DNA of 46,098 nt. It comes from Oscillospiraceae bacterium. GTDB taxonomy: Bacteria; Bacillota; Clostridia; Oscillospirales; UBA929. The notes under the pieces are model-generated. The model ran no database searches. It had not been told where the DNA came from and saw only the letters and a list, made by a program, of their open reading frames with translations. Positions 1 through 7,044 of the stretch are shown piece after piece (position 1 is the stretch's first letter; every line of letters begins with the position of its first letter). The stretch spans positions 1 to 46,098 of the forward strand of contig WRIZ01000018.1 in the NCBI GenBank assembly GCA_009782475.1. Direction: 5' to 3'. The translations under genes were made by a program, and so were the position numbers.

Positions 1-1
1 A

Positions 2-205
2 GACGGGGCTTACCTTGTGAACTTGAAGATCAATACCTGCGCCTATATGGTCTATGTAAAGCCGATGCCGGATCAAAAGATGGCGGTGACAAAGGCAGAG
101 CGTTACTACCTTGATGAATCCGGAGACCCGCAATTTATCACGAATCACGACCGCAAGTTTCATGCCGCCCTATTGGAGGTCATTCTCTGTCAGGGGGTGT
201 TGTAG
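2..205 (+). CDS. C-terminal end of an unrecognised protein (partial)
   Basis: The frame is open from the left edge of the window to a TAG at 203-205, so only about 67 C-terminal residues are visible. A GTG at 17 could start a 62-residue protein, but the frame continues upstream without a stop and no Shine-Dalgarno (SD) site precedes the GTG, so a truncated longer gene is more likely. The segment is polar, with a run of charged residues and aromatic residues (YYLDESGDPQF), and has no membrane segment. I do not recognise the family. A strong hairpin follows 12 bases after the stop. Confidence 0.45.
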   Translation, partial: DGAYLVNLKINTCAYMVYVKPMPDQKMAVTKAERYYLDESGDPQFITNHDRKFHAALLEVILCQGVL

Positions 206-216
206 GGGGCGGTGCG

Positions 217-247
217 AATCCCCCGCGCCGGATTGGCGCGGGGGATT
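217..247. terminator. Hairpin terminator, possibly bidirectional
   Basis: A perfect 13-bp stem (217-229 with 235-247) encloses a 5-nt loop. It lies just after the TAG at 205 and just beyond the 3' end of the minus-strand gene ending at 261. The T-tract is weak on both sides, so this is a GC-rich hairpin serving two convergent genes and not a textbook rho-independent site. Confidence 0.6.
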
Positions 248-260
248 GCTTGTGTCTGCG

Positions 261-593
261 TTATCTGTACAGACCAAAGTCTCCCGATAACGATAAATAT
301 ATAGCAGGAACACTTTGAGGCGTATGAACATACAAACCACTTACACCCCATTTAGACTTGAATGTTGATAAATCCGTGGGCAGAGACGAAGGATTCGCCG
401 GATTAAATTCGCCTGAAATCCATCGCCAACCTACTGAACTGCCATATGTATTTGATATATTTTCAGATTCCCGTATGACGGCCACGACTGTACCATTAAC
501 TAAATAATTATCGGTTCTCGTTGCAGCGAATGCGTTAATACTTAAATTTACAGCCAGTAAAAATGCAAGACAAAAAGACACTAATTTCTTCAT
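261..593 (-). CDS. Small secreted protein, unknown function
   Basis: This 110-residue protein starts with a clear Sec signal peptide: MKK, a hydrophobic stretch to about residue 20, then an AFA-A cleavage site. About 86 mature residues remain. They are rich in Ser, Gly and Trp, lack cysteine and have a beta-rich look (YLVNGTVVAVIRE, GLYVHTPQSVPAIYLSLSG). I do not recognise the family. Its ATG overlaps the stop of the upstream gene by 4 nt (ATGA), so the two are translationally coupled and probably work together at the cell surface. Both are expressed from the promoter at 1434-1461. Confidence 0.7.
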   Translation of the reverse strand: MKKLVSFCLAFLLAVNLSINAFAATRTDNYLVNGTVVAVIRESENISNTYGSSVGWRWISGEFNPANPSSLPTDLSTFKSKWGVSGLYVHTPQSVPAIYLSLSGDFGLYR

Positions 594-1399
594 TGGTTAA
601 GCCTCCCGTAATGATCGTTAATGTAGGTATAAATCCCTGACATTGTATCAAACGCGAACGTATCATCTTTGTCGTCACTGATAATAGGATTCATATCAAG
701 CAACTGCTGAAGTGACGGGGATTGTAAGATTTTTTGCTGAAATGTTTGGTCAAAGGTATTAAGGCAGCGCGCCGCAATAAGCGCGTCGCTGCCAAACATT
801 GCGGACGACCCTTCTCCGAACTCCTTGAAACGTCTTTCGCAAATTGTTTGCAAAAGCAATTTCCTTTCCTCAATGCTCATAGCATTTAGCGTATCATATT
901 GACGCAGCATGGCATAAAGAAAATCAATGCGCAATTCCGCTCTAAGATCGGTTGCCATAAGTGCTTTTACGTCTAAGTTTAGGTAGACCGATAAAATGGC
1001 ACTCCCTCTGTCTTTGCGCGAGAAAAACTCGGCAAACCCATTGAAATAAGGCTGTACCGCGCTAACAAAAGGGTCGCCGGTTGAATTTGACAAGTACATA
1101 TCAGAAAAGTAAACGTAGTTCAAACAACTTTTCACAAGCTGTACGGTCGGCATTGAGGCTAATTCTTTTTCCGGGATTTGAATCAGCGCAAGATTGTTCC
1201 ATGTAGAATCGGACAGGCTTGCCCATTCTTCGGGAGTATCATATGGATTATGGGCAGGGATATAACCATCCTCTCCGGTTTCCGGCTGAATAAACCACGG
1301 AGTTTTTTGATTGGGACTCGCCACAGTTTGCAGTACGATGGTGACAATGATAACCACCATCAAAAGAGCAAACCCAAGTGTCTTGTAAGACTTTTTCAT
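590..1399 (-). CDS. Membrane-anchored extracytoplasmic protein, unknown
   Basis: The start is the ATG at 1399, giving 269 residues. It has a good SD site (AGGAGGT) and the sigma-A promoter at 1434-1461 lies upstream, so an in-frame start at 1468 inside the promoter is unlikely. Residues about 5-25 form a hydrophobic helix without an obvious cleavage site, consistent with an N-terminal membrane anchor. The rest is predicted to be an extracytoplasmic, largely helical domain containing segments such as LASMPTVQLVKSCLNY and FNGFAEFFSRKD. Proteins with a similar helical segment occur in Clostridia as uncharacterised secreted proteins, from memory and not verified. It is coupled to the small secreted protein downstream. 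Confidence 0.65.
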   Translation of the reverse strand: MKKSYKTLGFALLMVVIIVTIVLQTVASPNQKTPWFIQPETGEDGYIPAHNPYDTPEEWASLSDSTWNNLALIQIPEKELASMPTVQLVKSCLNYVYFSDMYLSNSTGDPFVSAVQPYFNGFAEFFSRKDRGSAILSVYLNLDVKALMATDLRAELRIDFLYAMLRQYDTLNAMSIEERKLLLQTICERRFKEFGEGSSAMFGSDALIAARCLNTFDQTFQQKILQSPSLQQLLDMNPIISDDKDDTFAFDTMSGIYTYINDHYGRLNQ

Positions 1400-1433
1400 A
1401 AGCAACCTCCTAATTAAATGGGATATACTGGAT

Positions 1434-1461
1434 ATTATACCTGGTTTGCGCCCGATGTCAA
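1434..1461 (-). promoter_or_regulatory. Sigma-A promoter of the 590-1399/261-593 operon
   Basis: On the minus strand TTGACA (1461-1456) and TATAAT (1439-1434) are separated by 16 nt, both perfect consensus hexamers. The predicted transcript begins near 1428, about 30 nt before the ATG at 1399. Confidence 0.8.
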
Positions 1462-1570
1462 CCGACATTCATGAAGCATCACCATCCTATTATATGCGGG
1501 AGGTCAACCCCTCCCTTACCGCACTGTATCACAGAAAAAGCGAAAAAGAAGCTGGTATAGGGTTGAACTT

Positions 1571-1630
1571 TTGGTTGGTATCGTGTGGTATCGTGTGGTA
1601 TCGTGTGGTTTAGTATGGTATCGTGTGGTA
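1571..1630. repeat. Tandem 10-bp repeat array
   Basis: Six consecutive 10-bp units with consensus TCGTGTGGTA. Units 2, 3 and 6 are exact, unit 4 differs at one base, and units 1 and 5 are degenerate. The array ends 33 bp before the -35 box of the MBOAT promoter. The period is close to one DNA turn. It is too short and has no spacers, so it is not a CRISPR. The rest of the non-coding stretch 1400-1750 holds the two promoters described here and a weak GGGAGG/CCTCCC hairpin near 1498-1513. Confidence 0.85.
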
Positions 1631-1663
1631 AACACGAACTAAGCCATTCCGCTCATTCCATAT

Positions 1664-1692
1664 TTGACAGCAATGTTGGGTTGCGATACAAT
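1664..1692 (+). promoter_or_regulatory. Sigma-A promoter of the MBOAT/DHHW operon
   Basis: TTGACA (1664-1669) and TACAAT (1687-1692) are spaced by 17 nt. Transcription would start near 1699, leaving a leader of about 50 nt before the TTG at 1751. An alternative start at 1664 would lie inside the -35 box and can be excluded. Confidence 0.8.
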
Positions 1693-1750
1693 AATGATGC
1701 AATCATTTTCTATCATGGATGTATTGCGCAATCGGAAGGAGCGGACAGGC

Positions 1751-3148
1751 TTGGTTTTCTCCTCGCTGTTCTTTTTGTATGGGTTTTTGCCCGTTTGTAT
1801 GCTGCTGTACGCCGTCACGCCGGGCATACAGCGTAAAAATGTTGTGCTTATTATCCTCTCCCTCCTGTTTTACGCATGGGGCGAGCCGATTTGGGTCATC
1901 CTGCTGCTTTTTTCGGCGACGTCGGATTATTTCTGCGGGCGGCTGATCGGGCGGGCGCAGAGAATGAATGCCTCCCTCGCGGCGAAAACGGCGTTGATCT
2001 TTTCGGTCACCGTCAATCTCGCCCTGCTCGGCACGTTTAAGTACCTTGATTTCTTTCTGCACAACATCGGTTTGGTGATGCGCGTTTCGCCCGCCCTGCC
2101 GGGGCTGGCATTGCCGATTGGCATCAGTTTTTACACCTTCCAAACCCTTTCCTACACCATTGACGTCTACCGGGGCAAGGTGAATGTTCAAAAATCCTGC
2201 TTGGATTTCCTGCTTTTCGTCTCCCTGTTCAGCCAGCTTGTCGCCGGCCCCATCCTGCGCTATGCCGATTTGGAACAGCAGCTACGCGGCCGGACGTTTA
2301 CATGGCAGGGCTACGCCGAAGGCATCACACGGTTTGCCTGCGGGCTGGGCAAAAAGGTGCTGCTGGCCAACACCGCCGGGGCGGTCGCGTCAGGGCTTTT
2401 GGACGGGAAGCTGGAGGGTTTGCCCGCCGCCGACGCATGGCTGGGGATCATCCTGTACGCGGCGCAGATATATTTCGACTTTTCGGGGTACAGCGACATG
2501 GCCATCGGTCTCGGGCGGATGTTCGGCTTCCGCTTCCATGAAAACTTCCGCCACCCCTATTACGCCGCTTCGGTCGGCGACTTTTGGAGACGCTGGCATA
2601 TCAGCCTCGGCTCATTCTTCCGCGAGTATGTCTACATCCCCCTCGGCGGCAACCGCAAACGCGTCTTGCTGTCCCTTTTTGTCACTTGGTTTTTAACTGG
2701 ATTATGGCACGGCGCGTCGTGGAACTTTGTGCTGTGGGGGCTGTATTATTTCCTTTGGCTCTGCTTTGAGCGGTTTGTGTTGAAACGGCTGCCTGAAAAG
2801 GCGGAGAAACTCCTGCCGAAATTCTACACCTTCCCCGCCGTTCTGCTGGGCTGGTCACTGTTTTATTTTACCGATATGGGGCGGCTGGGCGAGTTTTTGC
2901 AAAGCCTGTTCGGTCTGCGCGGCTTTGCCGGAACGGAAACCCTCTCCCTGTGGGTGGGGCGGCTGCCCCTCCTGCTGATCTGCGCCGTCGCGGCCAGCCC
3001 GCTGCCCAAAAGGATGGCCGAGCGTTACATAACCGGGCGCACCCTGCTTCCGGCATTGGCTTTGGGCTATAACTCGATCGTTATGCTGCTCAGCACGGCG
3101 TATTTGGCCGGGCAGAGCTACAATCCGTTTTTATACTTTAGATTTTAG
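1751..3148 (+). CDS. MBOAT family O-acyltransferase (AlgI/DltB-like)
   Basis: This is a polytopic membrane acyltransferase that is expected to move acetyl groups across the membrane for O-acetylation of an exported polysaccharide or wall polymer. The chosen start is TTG 1751, preceded by GGAAGGAG at 9 nt; it yields the usual N-terminus MVFSSLFFLYGFLPV and 465 residues, the normal AlgI length. Family signatures are visible: QIYFDFSGYSDMAIGLGRM, FWRRWHISLGSFFREYVYIP with LGGN, and TGLWHGASWNFVLWG with the invariant catalytic His at about residue 320. The DHHW gene follows 11 nt downstream, the standard AlgI-AlgJ/X pairing. The acceptor polymer cannot be told from the sequence. Confidence 0.92.
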   Translation: MVFSSLFFLYGFLPVCMLLYAVTPGIQRKNVVLIILSLLFYAWGEPIWVILLLFSATSDYFCGRLIGRAQRMNASLAAKTALIFSVTVNLALLGTFKYLDFFLHNIGLVMRVSPALPGLALPIGISFYTFQTLSYTIDVYRGKVNVQKSCLDFLLFVSLFSQLVAGPILRYADLEQQLRGRTFTWQGYAEGITRFACGLGKKVLLANTAGAVASGLLDGKLEGLPAADAWLGIILYAAQIYFDFSGYSDMAIGLGRMFGFRFHENFRHPYYAASVGDFWRRWHISLGSFFREYVYIPLGGNRKRVLLSLFVTWFLTGLWHGASWNFVLWGLYYFLWLCFERFVLKRLPEKAEKLLPKFYTFPAVLLGWSLFYFTDMGRLGEFLQSLFGLRGFAGTETLSLWVGRLPLLLICAVAASPLPKRMAERYITGRTLLPALALGYNSIVMLLSTAYLAGQSYNPFLYFRF

Positions 3149-3159
3149 GGGGTAGGTTG

Positions 3160-4554
3160 ATGGACAGACGGTGGGCAATCGCCATAACGCTTTTCTTTTT
3201 CCTGCCGCTGGCCGGGCTGGGGGTCTACTCGGCATGGAGCAGCGATCACGAACTCTCGGAATCGGAAAACCGACGGCTGGCGCAAAAACCGCCCTTCTCC
3301 TTTTCCTCCTTGTTCAAAGGGGATTGGACAAGCGCGTTCGATGAATATTACACCGATCAGTTCCCCGGGCGCGACAGGCTGATGACGCTCTCCGGGCGGG
3401 TTGACCGTTGGCTCTATGTCACACTCAAAGACGGCAGCGCGACGATCGGCGGAGAAATTGACCTCGGCGAAGGCCAGTCGCTGGACGATGAATGGGAATT
3501 GCTGCCGTCCCCGACGCCCAAACCGTCGCCCTCACCCAACCCAAGCCCGTCCGAACCGCCGCCCTCAGCGAAACCTTCTCCCGAGCCGTCACCGCCGCCG
3601 CCGGAACCTTCGCCGTCGCCCACGCCCGAACCCGTCATCGACGCCGAGACCGACGTCATCCTGATCACAGGCGACCGCATCCTGGAGATCATCTACGCCA
3701 GCCAAACGTACAACCAGCGGTACGCCGATATGCTGGGGCGTTTGCAGGACGCCCTGCCCGACCGCCGCGTCATTTCGCTGGTGCCGCCCAACGGCTACGC
3801 TTTCTACGCCCCTTCGTCCCATACCCAAGGGGGGCGCAACCAGCAAACAATGCTCGAGAATCTCTACGCGCTGTATGATCCGCGTATCGTCGCGGTGGAC
3901 GCCTACACGCCGATTGCCGCCCATGCCGATGAATATCTCTATTTCCGCACCGACCACCATTGGACGGCGCGCGGGGCTTACCGCGCCTACACCGGCTTCT
4001 GCGACGCGCTGGGGCTGGAACCGAGCGAAATAAACACATGGGAAAACGGCCTGTACGAAGGATTCATCGGGTATCTCTACAGCGTGGCTAAGAAGCATCC
4101 GCAAGCGGCGGCGGCCGCCGCAAACCCCGACACGGTGGAGTATTTCATCCCTCCGATAGAACACACGGCCGCCCTCTACAATGATACAACCATGCAAAAC
4201 GGGCGCGCCATCCCGGTGGTCAACACCAATGTCCCCGGCAGCCAAAGCAATAAATATCTCTGCTTCATCACCGGCGACCAACCGCTCATCCACATCAACA
4301 CCGAAACCAACAACGGCAAATCCATCGTCGTCGTCAAGGAGTCCTACGCCAACGCCTTCATCCCCTTCCTGCTGGCGCATTACGAGGATATTTATGTCAT
4401 CGACTTCCGCAAATTCAACGACAGCACCGACAAACCCAAATGCAAACTCGCCGATTTCGTGACCGAGCACGACATCGACGACGTCATGCTGCTCAGTTCC
4501 CCCATCGTGCCAAACGGGAAACACACGGTGTTGGTTGAGCTGATGATGCCGTGA
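3160..4554 (+). CDS. DHHW family SGNH-like protein (AlgJ/AlgX-like) with Pro/Ser linker
   Basis: This is a membrane-anchored extracytoplasmic partner of the MBOAT protein. The ATG at 3160 is preferred over the adjacent TTG at 3157; both follow AGGGGGTAGG. Residues about 4-24 form an anchor or signal helix. The N-terminal part has the typical SESENRRLAQKPPFS and FDEYYTDQFPGRD segments. A low-complexity linker of about 40 residues rich in Pro and Ser (roughly residues 112-155) then leads into a second domain carrying RTDHHWTARGAY (D265-H266-H267-W268). In alginate-type systems such proteins transfer or handle the acetyl group. The linker could span cell-wall peptidoglycan. The role is inferred from the pairing with the MBOAT gene. 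Confidence 0.88.
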   Translation: MDRRWAIAITLFFFLPLAGLGVYSAWSSDHELSESENRRLAQKPPFSFSSLFKGDWTSAFDEYYTDQFPGRDRLMTLSGRVDRWLYVTLKDGSATIGGEIDLGEGQSLDDEWELLPSPTPKPSPSPNPSPSEPPPSAKPSPEPSPPPPEPSPSPTPEPVIDAETDVILITGDRILEIIYASQTYNQRYADMLGRLQDALPDRRVISLVPPNGYAFYAPSSHTQGGRNQQTMLENLYALYDPRIVAVDAYTPIAAHADEYLYFRTDHHWTARGAYRAYTGFCDALGLEPSEINTWENGLYEGFIGYLYSVAKKHPQAAAAAANPDTVEYFIPPIEHTAALYNDTTMQNGRAIPVVNTNVPGSQSNKYLCFITGDQPLIHINTETNNGKSIVVVKESYANAFIPFLLAHYEDIYVIDFRKFNDSTDKPKCKLADFVTEHDIDDVMLLSSPIVPNGKHTVLVELMMP

Positions 4555-4561
4555 GGGTGAT

Positions 4562-4729
4562 TTGGCTGGATTTGAGTATTTCTATATCAATCCGATTATC
4601 CTTGCCTTCTTTAATACTCCCCCGGTATTATGGATCATAATTATGTTCGCTTCCCCGGTTATCCCATCCTTGATGATGTATACGGGTATTGTATTGAGAA
4701 GGCAGGTTGACAAGAGAAAGCCGCATTGA
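4562..4729 (+). CDS. Possible small membrane protein (55 aa)
   Basis: The frame begins at TTG 4562, just after a GAGGG SD-like site, and ends at TGA 4727-4729. The product would have a hydrophobic core (PPVLWIIIMFASPVIPSLMM) and a basic tail (LRRQVDKRKPH), the usual layout of a one-helix membrane peptide. It follows the DHHW gene with 7 nt between and could be a third member of that operon. Its stop overlaps the -35 box of the next promoter. The short SD spacing and TTG start make it uncertain. Confidence 0.35.
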   Translation: MAGFEYFYINPIILAFFNTPPVLWIIIMFASPVIPSLMMYTGIVLRRQVDKRKPH

Positions 4730-4775
4730 CAAATTGATCAATATTCCGTATAATATAATTAAGATTGACCAATAT
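4726..4775 (+). promoter_or_regulatory. Sigma-A promoter with two palindromic operators (TA operon)
   Basis: TTGACA (4726-4731) and TATAAT (4749-4754) are spaced by exactly 17 nt. A perfect palindrome ATTGATCAAT (4733-4742) lies in the spacer, and a near copy ATTGACCAAT (4764-4773) lies just past the -10 box. The copies are 31 bp apart, about three helical turns, so two dimers could bind the same face. This matches the known autoregulation of Phd/YefM antitoxins at paired palindromes; that the local antitoxin binds here is inferred. Confidence 0.75.
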
Positions 4776-4795
4776 ATCATTCGGGGGTGTTTGCA

Positions 4796-5035
4796 TTGAC
4801 CGTTACGTCAACGGAACTGAAAACCAATCTGGGGAAATATCTCAACCTGATCGACAAGGAAGATATTGTCATCACGCGCAACGGGCGCAGGGTGGCCAAA
4901 CTCGTGAAGGAAGAGGACGACAAAATCGCGATTTTACGTTCAATTCAAGGCATACTTGCCGGTTCAAGGTTTTCCACGATGACAGATGATGAGATCAGGG
5001 AGGAGAGGCTGAGGGATCGTGGTTTGCTTGATTGA
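4796..5035 (+). CDS. Phd/YefM family antitoxin
   Basis: This is a type II antitoxin with an N-terminal DNA-binding Phd/YefM fold and a C-terminal toxin-binding tail. The N-terminus TVTSTELKTNLGKYLNLID and the following strand (DIVITRNGRRVAKLV) are characteristic. The start is TTG 4796, 13 nt after the first G of the GGGGGTG SD; the second TA operon (ATG 19218) has the same SD and spacing, which supports this choice over GTG 4787. The tail (residues about 50-79) is charged, as expected for toxin neutralisation. It overlaps the PIN toxin gene by 17 nt. Confidence 0.88.
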   Translation: MTVTSTELKTNLGKYLNLIDKEDIVITRNGRRVAKLVKEEDDKIAILRSIQGILAGSRFSTMTDDEIREERLRDRGLLD

Positions 5036-5432
5036 TACGAATGTTATCTTGGATTATACGCTTCAAAGAGAACCATTCAGGCAAGCCGCTGTCGATTGCG
5101 TAGAGCGGCTTGTGTTTCGCAAAACGGCGGCATACATAACCGCCAGCTCTATGACAGATATTTATTATACGACCCGAAAGCATTTGAAAGACAAAGCTGC
5201 CGCAAAGGAAACCGTCGCGGGTCTCTTAAAGGTATTCCTCACGGCTCCAGTCGACAGAACAGACCTGCTCAACGCTCTGACCGTCGGGATCGAAGACTAT
5301 GAAGATGCCCTGATTGCGGTCTGCGCGAAACGAATCAAGGCAGACTATATCATCACGCGAAACGTCAAGGATTTTCAATCTTCCCCCGTAAACCCCCTCA
5401 CGCCGGAGGAATTTCTTTCAACGGACAGCTAA
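5019..5432 (+). CDS. PIN domain toxin (VapC-like ribonuclease)
   Basis: This 137-residue protein begins with a PIN signature, MVCLIDTNVILDYTLQREPF, with the first metal-binding Asp at residue 6. Further acidic residues expected in the active site are in SMTDIYY, DYEDALIAVCA and TRNVKDF. PIN toxins are Mg-dependent RNases, often cutting tRNA or rRNA. The GTG start overlaps the antitoxin gene by 17 nt, ensuring coupling. A Phd-type antitoxin with a PIN toxin is a common hybrid arrangement. The 3' end overlaps the convergent ldh gene by 35 nt, so the two transcripts are antisense at their ends. Confidence 0.88.
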   Translation: MVCLIDTNVILDYTLQREPFRQAAVDCVERLVFRKTAAYITASSMTDIYYTTRKHLKDKAAAKETVAGLLKVFLTAPVDRTDLLNALTVGIEDYEDALIAVCAKRIKADYIITRNVKDFQSSPVNPLTPEEFLSTDS

Positions 5433-6384
5433 CCCCATAACCGCCGCTTTTGTGTGCCTGACGGATCGTCTCCGCGCTGTGGCGGAGCTGGGCGGTTTCG
5501 GCCGGGCTGTACGGCACTTCCAACAGCCGTTCCATCCCGCCCGCGCCGACGATGCGCGGCAGCGACAGGCAAACGTCCCGGAGGCCGTACGCGCCGTCCA
5601 CCAGCCCCGAAACGGTCAAAATCGCTTTTTGGTCATTCAGCACCGCCTCCGCGATGCGGTTGACGGCCAGCGCGACGGCGTAATAGGTCGCGCCTTTCTT
5701 TTCGATGATGCCGTACGCCGCGTTGCGCACCTCATCGTGGATGGCCGAGAGCTGGTTCAAGGCGTCACAGCCGTGCCGTTTACACTGGGCGCAGTATTCA
5801 TCCAGCCGCATCCCTGAAATGGTGGTTGCCGAAAAGGCGGCGACTTCTGTATCCCCATGCTCGCCGATCACAAAGGTGTGGACGTCGCGCGGGTCGATGC
5901 CGACATGCCCGGCGATCGCCCATTTGAGCCGCGATGTATCCAAAACCGTTCCCGAACCCATCACCCGGGAGGCTGGCAGGTGTGAACGCTCCAGCACATA
6001 TTTCGTCAAAACGTCCACCGGGTTTGTGACGGTCAGCAGAAGCGCGTTGGGCGCGAGGACGGGCAGCAGTTTGGATAAAACATCATCAAAGACGCGCAGA
6101 TTGCGGCCGAGCAGTTCCATCCGGCTTTCCCCAGGTTTTTGCGCCGCGCCCGCCGTCAGCACGACCATCGCCGCGTCGGCACAGTCTTCGTACCAGCCCG
6201 AATAGAACCTGACCGGAGGCAGGAAGCTCATGCCGTGGTTCATATCCAGCGCGTCGCCTTCCGCCTTGTCGCGGTTGACGTCGATCAGCACGATCTCGTC
6301 GGCTGTGTTGTTCATCAGCAGGGTATACGCCGTCGTCGAGCCGACGTACCCGGCTCCGATCACGGCGATTTTTTTCTTCGGCAT
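5398..6384 (-). CDS. ldh: L-lactate dehydrogenase
   Basis: It reduces pyruvate to L-lactate with NADH, regenerating NAD+ in fermentation. The 328-residue length is normal. An N-terminal Rossmann motif GAGYVGST is followed by the substrate loop AGAAQKPGESRMELLGRN, in which Gln before Lys-Pro marks lactate over malate specificity. TVLDTSRLKWAI and the catalytic His in IGEHGDTEVAAFS are also present. ATG 6384 is preceded by AAAGGGGGC. The gene stands alone. I saw no clear promoter in the roughly 95 bp upstream. Confidence 0.93.
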   Translation of the reverse strand: MPKKKIAVIGAGYVGSTTAYTLLMNNTADEIVLIDVNRDKAEGDALDMNHGMSFLPPVRFYSGWYEDCADAAMVVLTAGAAQKPGESRMELLGRNLRVFDDVLSKLLPVLAPNALLLTVTNPVDVLTKYVLERSHLPASRVMGSGTVLDTSRLKWAIAGHVGIDPRDVHTFVIGEHGDTEVAAFSATTISGMRLDEYCAQCKRHGCDALNQLSAIHDEVRNAAYGIIEKKGATYYAVALAVNRIAEAVLNDQKAILTVSGLVDGAYGLRDVCLSLPRIVGAGGMERLLEVPYSPAETAQLRHSAETIRQAHKSGGYGVSCPLKEIPPA

Positions 6385-6422
6385 GAAAACGCCCCCTTTG
6401 AGAGGTAGTTTGTGCGGGGGGC

Positions 6423-6462
6423 AGAGGATTTATTTGACTGTAAGCATGGGCGATGATATACT
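6423..6462 (+). promoter_or_regulatory. Promoter with a duplicated upstream block (copy 1)
   Basis: TTGACT (6434-6439) and TATACT (6457-6462) are spaced by 17 nt. The 15-mer AGAGGATTTATTTGA at 6423-6437 spanning the -35 recurs exactly at 7674-7688 in front of the RelB/RelE-like operon. It drives the small cysteine protein at 6480. Confidence 0.75.
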
Positions 6463-6479
6463 GGTCATGTGGTGATAAT

Positions 6480-6695
6480 ATGTATAAAGAATCTCATTAT
6501 ATGTGCCCTTTAGTTGAGCGGGAAATGTGGGACGCCGAGTGTTATGATGTGCAGATGGTGCATTATGGATTTATTGCTCCTCGTATTTTAGATTTTACAT
6601 TTGACAAAGATAAGTCTGATACGGTATGTGAGACTTGTCCTTTTAATCAGCTAAAGCAATCCGCTTCCACAGCAGGGAAAACCGCAACAGCATAA
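6480..6695 (+). CDS. Small cysteine-containing protein, putative metal binder
   Basis: The start is ATG 6480, 18 nt past the predicted -10 box with a weak GGTGAT SD, giving 71 residues. Four cysteines lie as Cys9 and Cys21 (MCPLVERE, DAECYDVQMV) and a CETC pair at 50-53, an arrangement compatible with one zinc site. Similar small proteins with a C-P, C-Y-D and C-x2-C pattern occur in Clostridia without known function, from memory and not checked. There is no signal peptide, so it is cytoplasmic. The leader is very short. Confidence 0.6.
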   Translation: MYKESHYMCPLVEREMWDAECYDVQMVHYGFIAPRILDFTFDKDKSDTVCETCPFNQLKQSASTAGKTATA

Positions 6696-6707
6696 CCCCC
6701 AACATTC

Positions 6708-6739
6708 AACCCCCATGCCGTTCATCCGGCACGGGGGTT
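6708..6739. terminator. Bidirectional terminator hairpin
   Basis: A 13-bp stem with one mismatch (6708-6720 with 6727-6739) lies between the convergent genes ending at 6695 and 6742. It is flanked by A-rich sequence on the left and by CTCATTG on the right. Confidence 0.65.
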
Positions 6740-6741
6740 AC

Positions 6742-6945
6742 TCATTGATCCTCAATATACTCTAAAATATCGGACACTTTGCAATTTAAGATGAAACACA
6801 ATGTATCCAGCGTGGTTGTGGTGATGGGCTTGCCGTGCTTCATGCGGTGAAGAGTGCTTGCGGGAACGCCTTGTTTGAAAATAAGGTGATATTCCGTTAT
6901 GTCTTTTTTGAACAGCGTTCGATAAAAGGGAGCGTAACTTATCAT
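6742..6945 (-). CDS. XRE family HTH transcriptional regulator
   Basis: This single-domain Cro/CI-type DNA-binding protein has 67 residues. The start MISYAPFYRTLFKKD resembles the common small XRE class; the recognition region is VPASTLHRMKHGKPITT followed by LDTLCFILNCKVSDILEYI. ATG 6945 is chosen because the SD GAGGTGA lies 5-6 nt away; starts at 6948 and 6954 are too close to it. It is divergent from the lipoprotein gene and the intergenic region holds two palindromes, so it probably controls itself and that gene. No sensor domain is visible. Confidence 0.82.
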   Translation of the reverse strand: MISYAPFYRTLFKKDITEYHLIFKQGVPASTLHRMKHGKPITTTTLDTLCFILNCKVSDILEYIEDQ

Positions 6946-6958
6946 CATATTCACCTCG

Positions 6959-6973
6959 ATGATAAATTATCAT
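6959..6973. promoter_or_regulatory. Palindromic operator next to the XRE gene start
   Basis: ATGATAA-A-TTATCAT is a perfect 15-bp palindrome. It sits directly upstream of, and touches, the SD of the XRE gene at 6945, so binding there would block that gene's expression. Confidence 0.5.
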
Positions 6974-6983
6974 ACTCTATATA

Positions 6984-7012
6984 TTGACTATACTTCTCAA
7001 ATGAAGTATAGT
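6984..7012 (+). promoter_or_regulatory. Promoter overlapped by a 26-bp inverted repeat (lipoprotein gene)
   Basis: TTGACT (6984-6989) and TATAGT (7007-7012) are spaced by 17 nt. A perfect inverted repeat, ACTATACTTC (6987-6996) with GAAGTATAGT (7003-7012) and a 6-nt centre, fills the region from the -35 to the end of the -10 box. This geometry is typical of a repressor site that competes with RNA polymerase. The divergent XRE protein is the natural candidate. Confidence 0.75.
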
Positions 7013-7044
7013 AGTTATCAAGAAGGTGAAAGGAGCGAAAATTA

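Noticed and set aside
1571-1630. Short repeats suggesting a CRISPR array
   Set aside because: Units are 10 bp and contiguous with no spacers; no cas genes in the window.
1664-1750. N-terminal extension of the MBOAT protein
   Set aside because: The region contains the -35 and -10 boxes of its own promoter; homologues start at MVFSS, matching TTG 1751 with a good SD.
3589-4524. Long minus-strand frame of 311 codons opposite the DHHW gene
   Set aside because: Biased composition and no SD; it mirrors the codon usage of the real gene.
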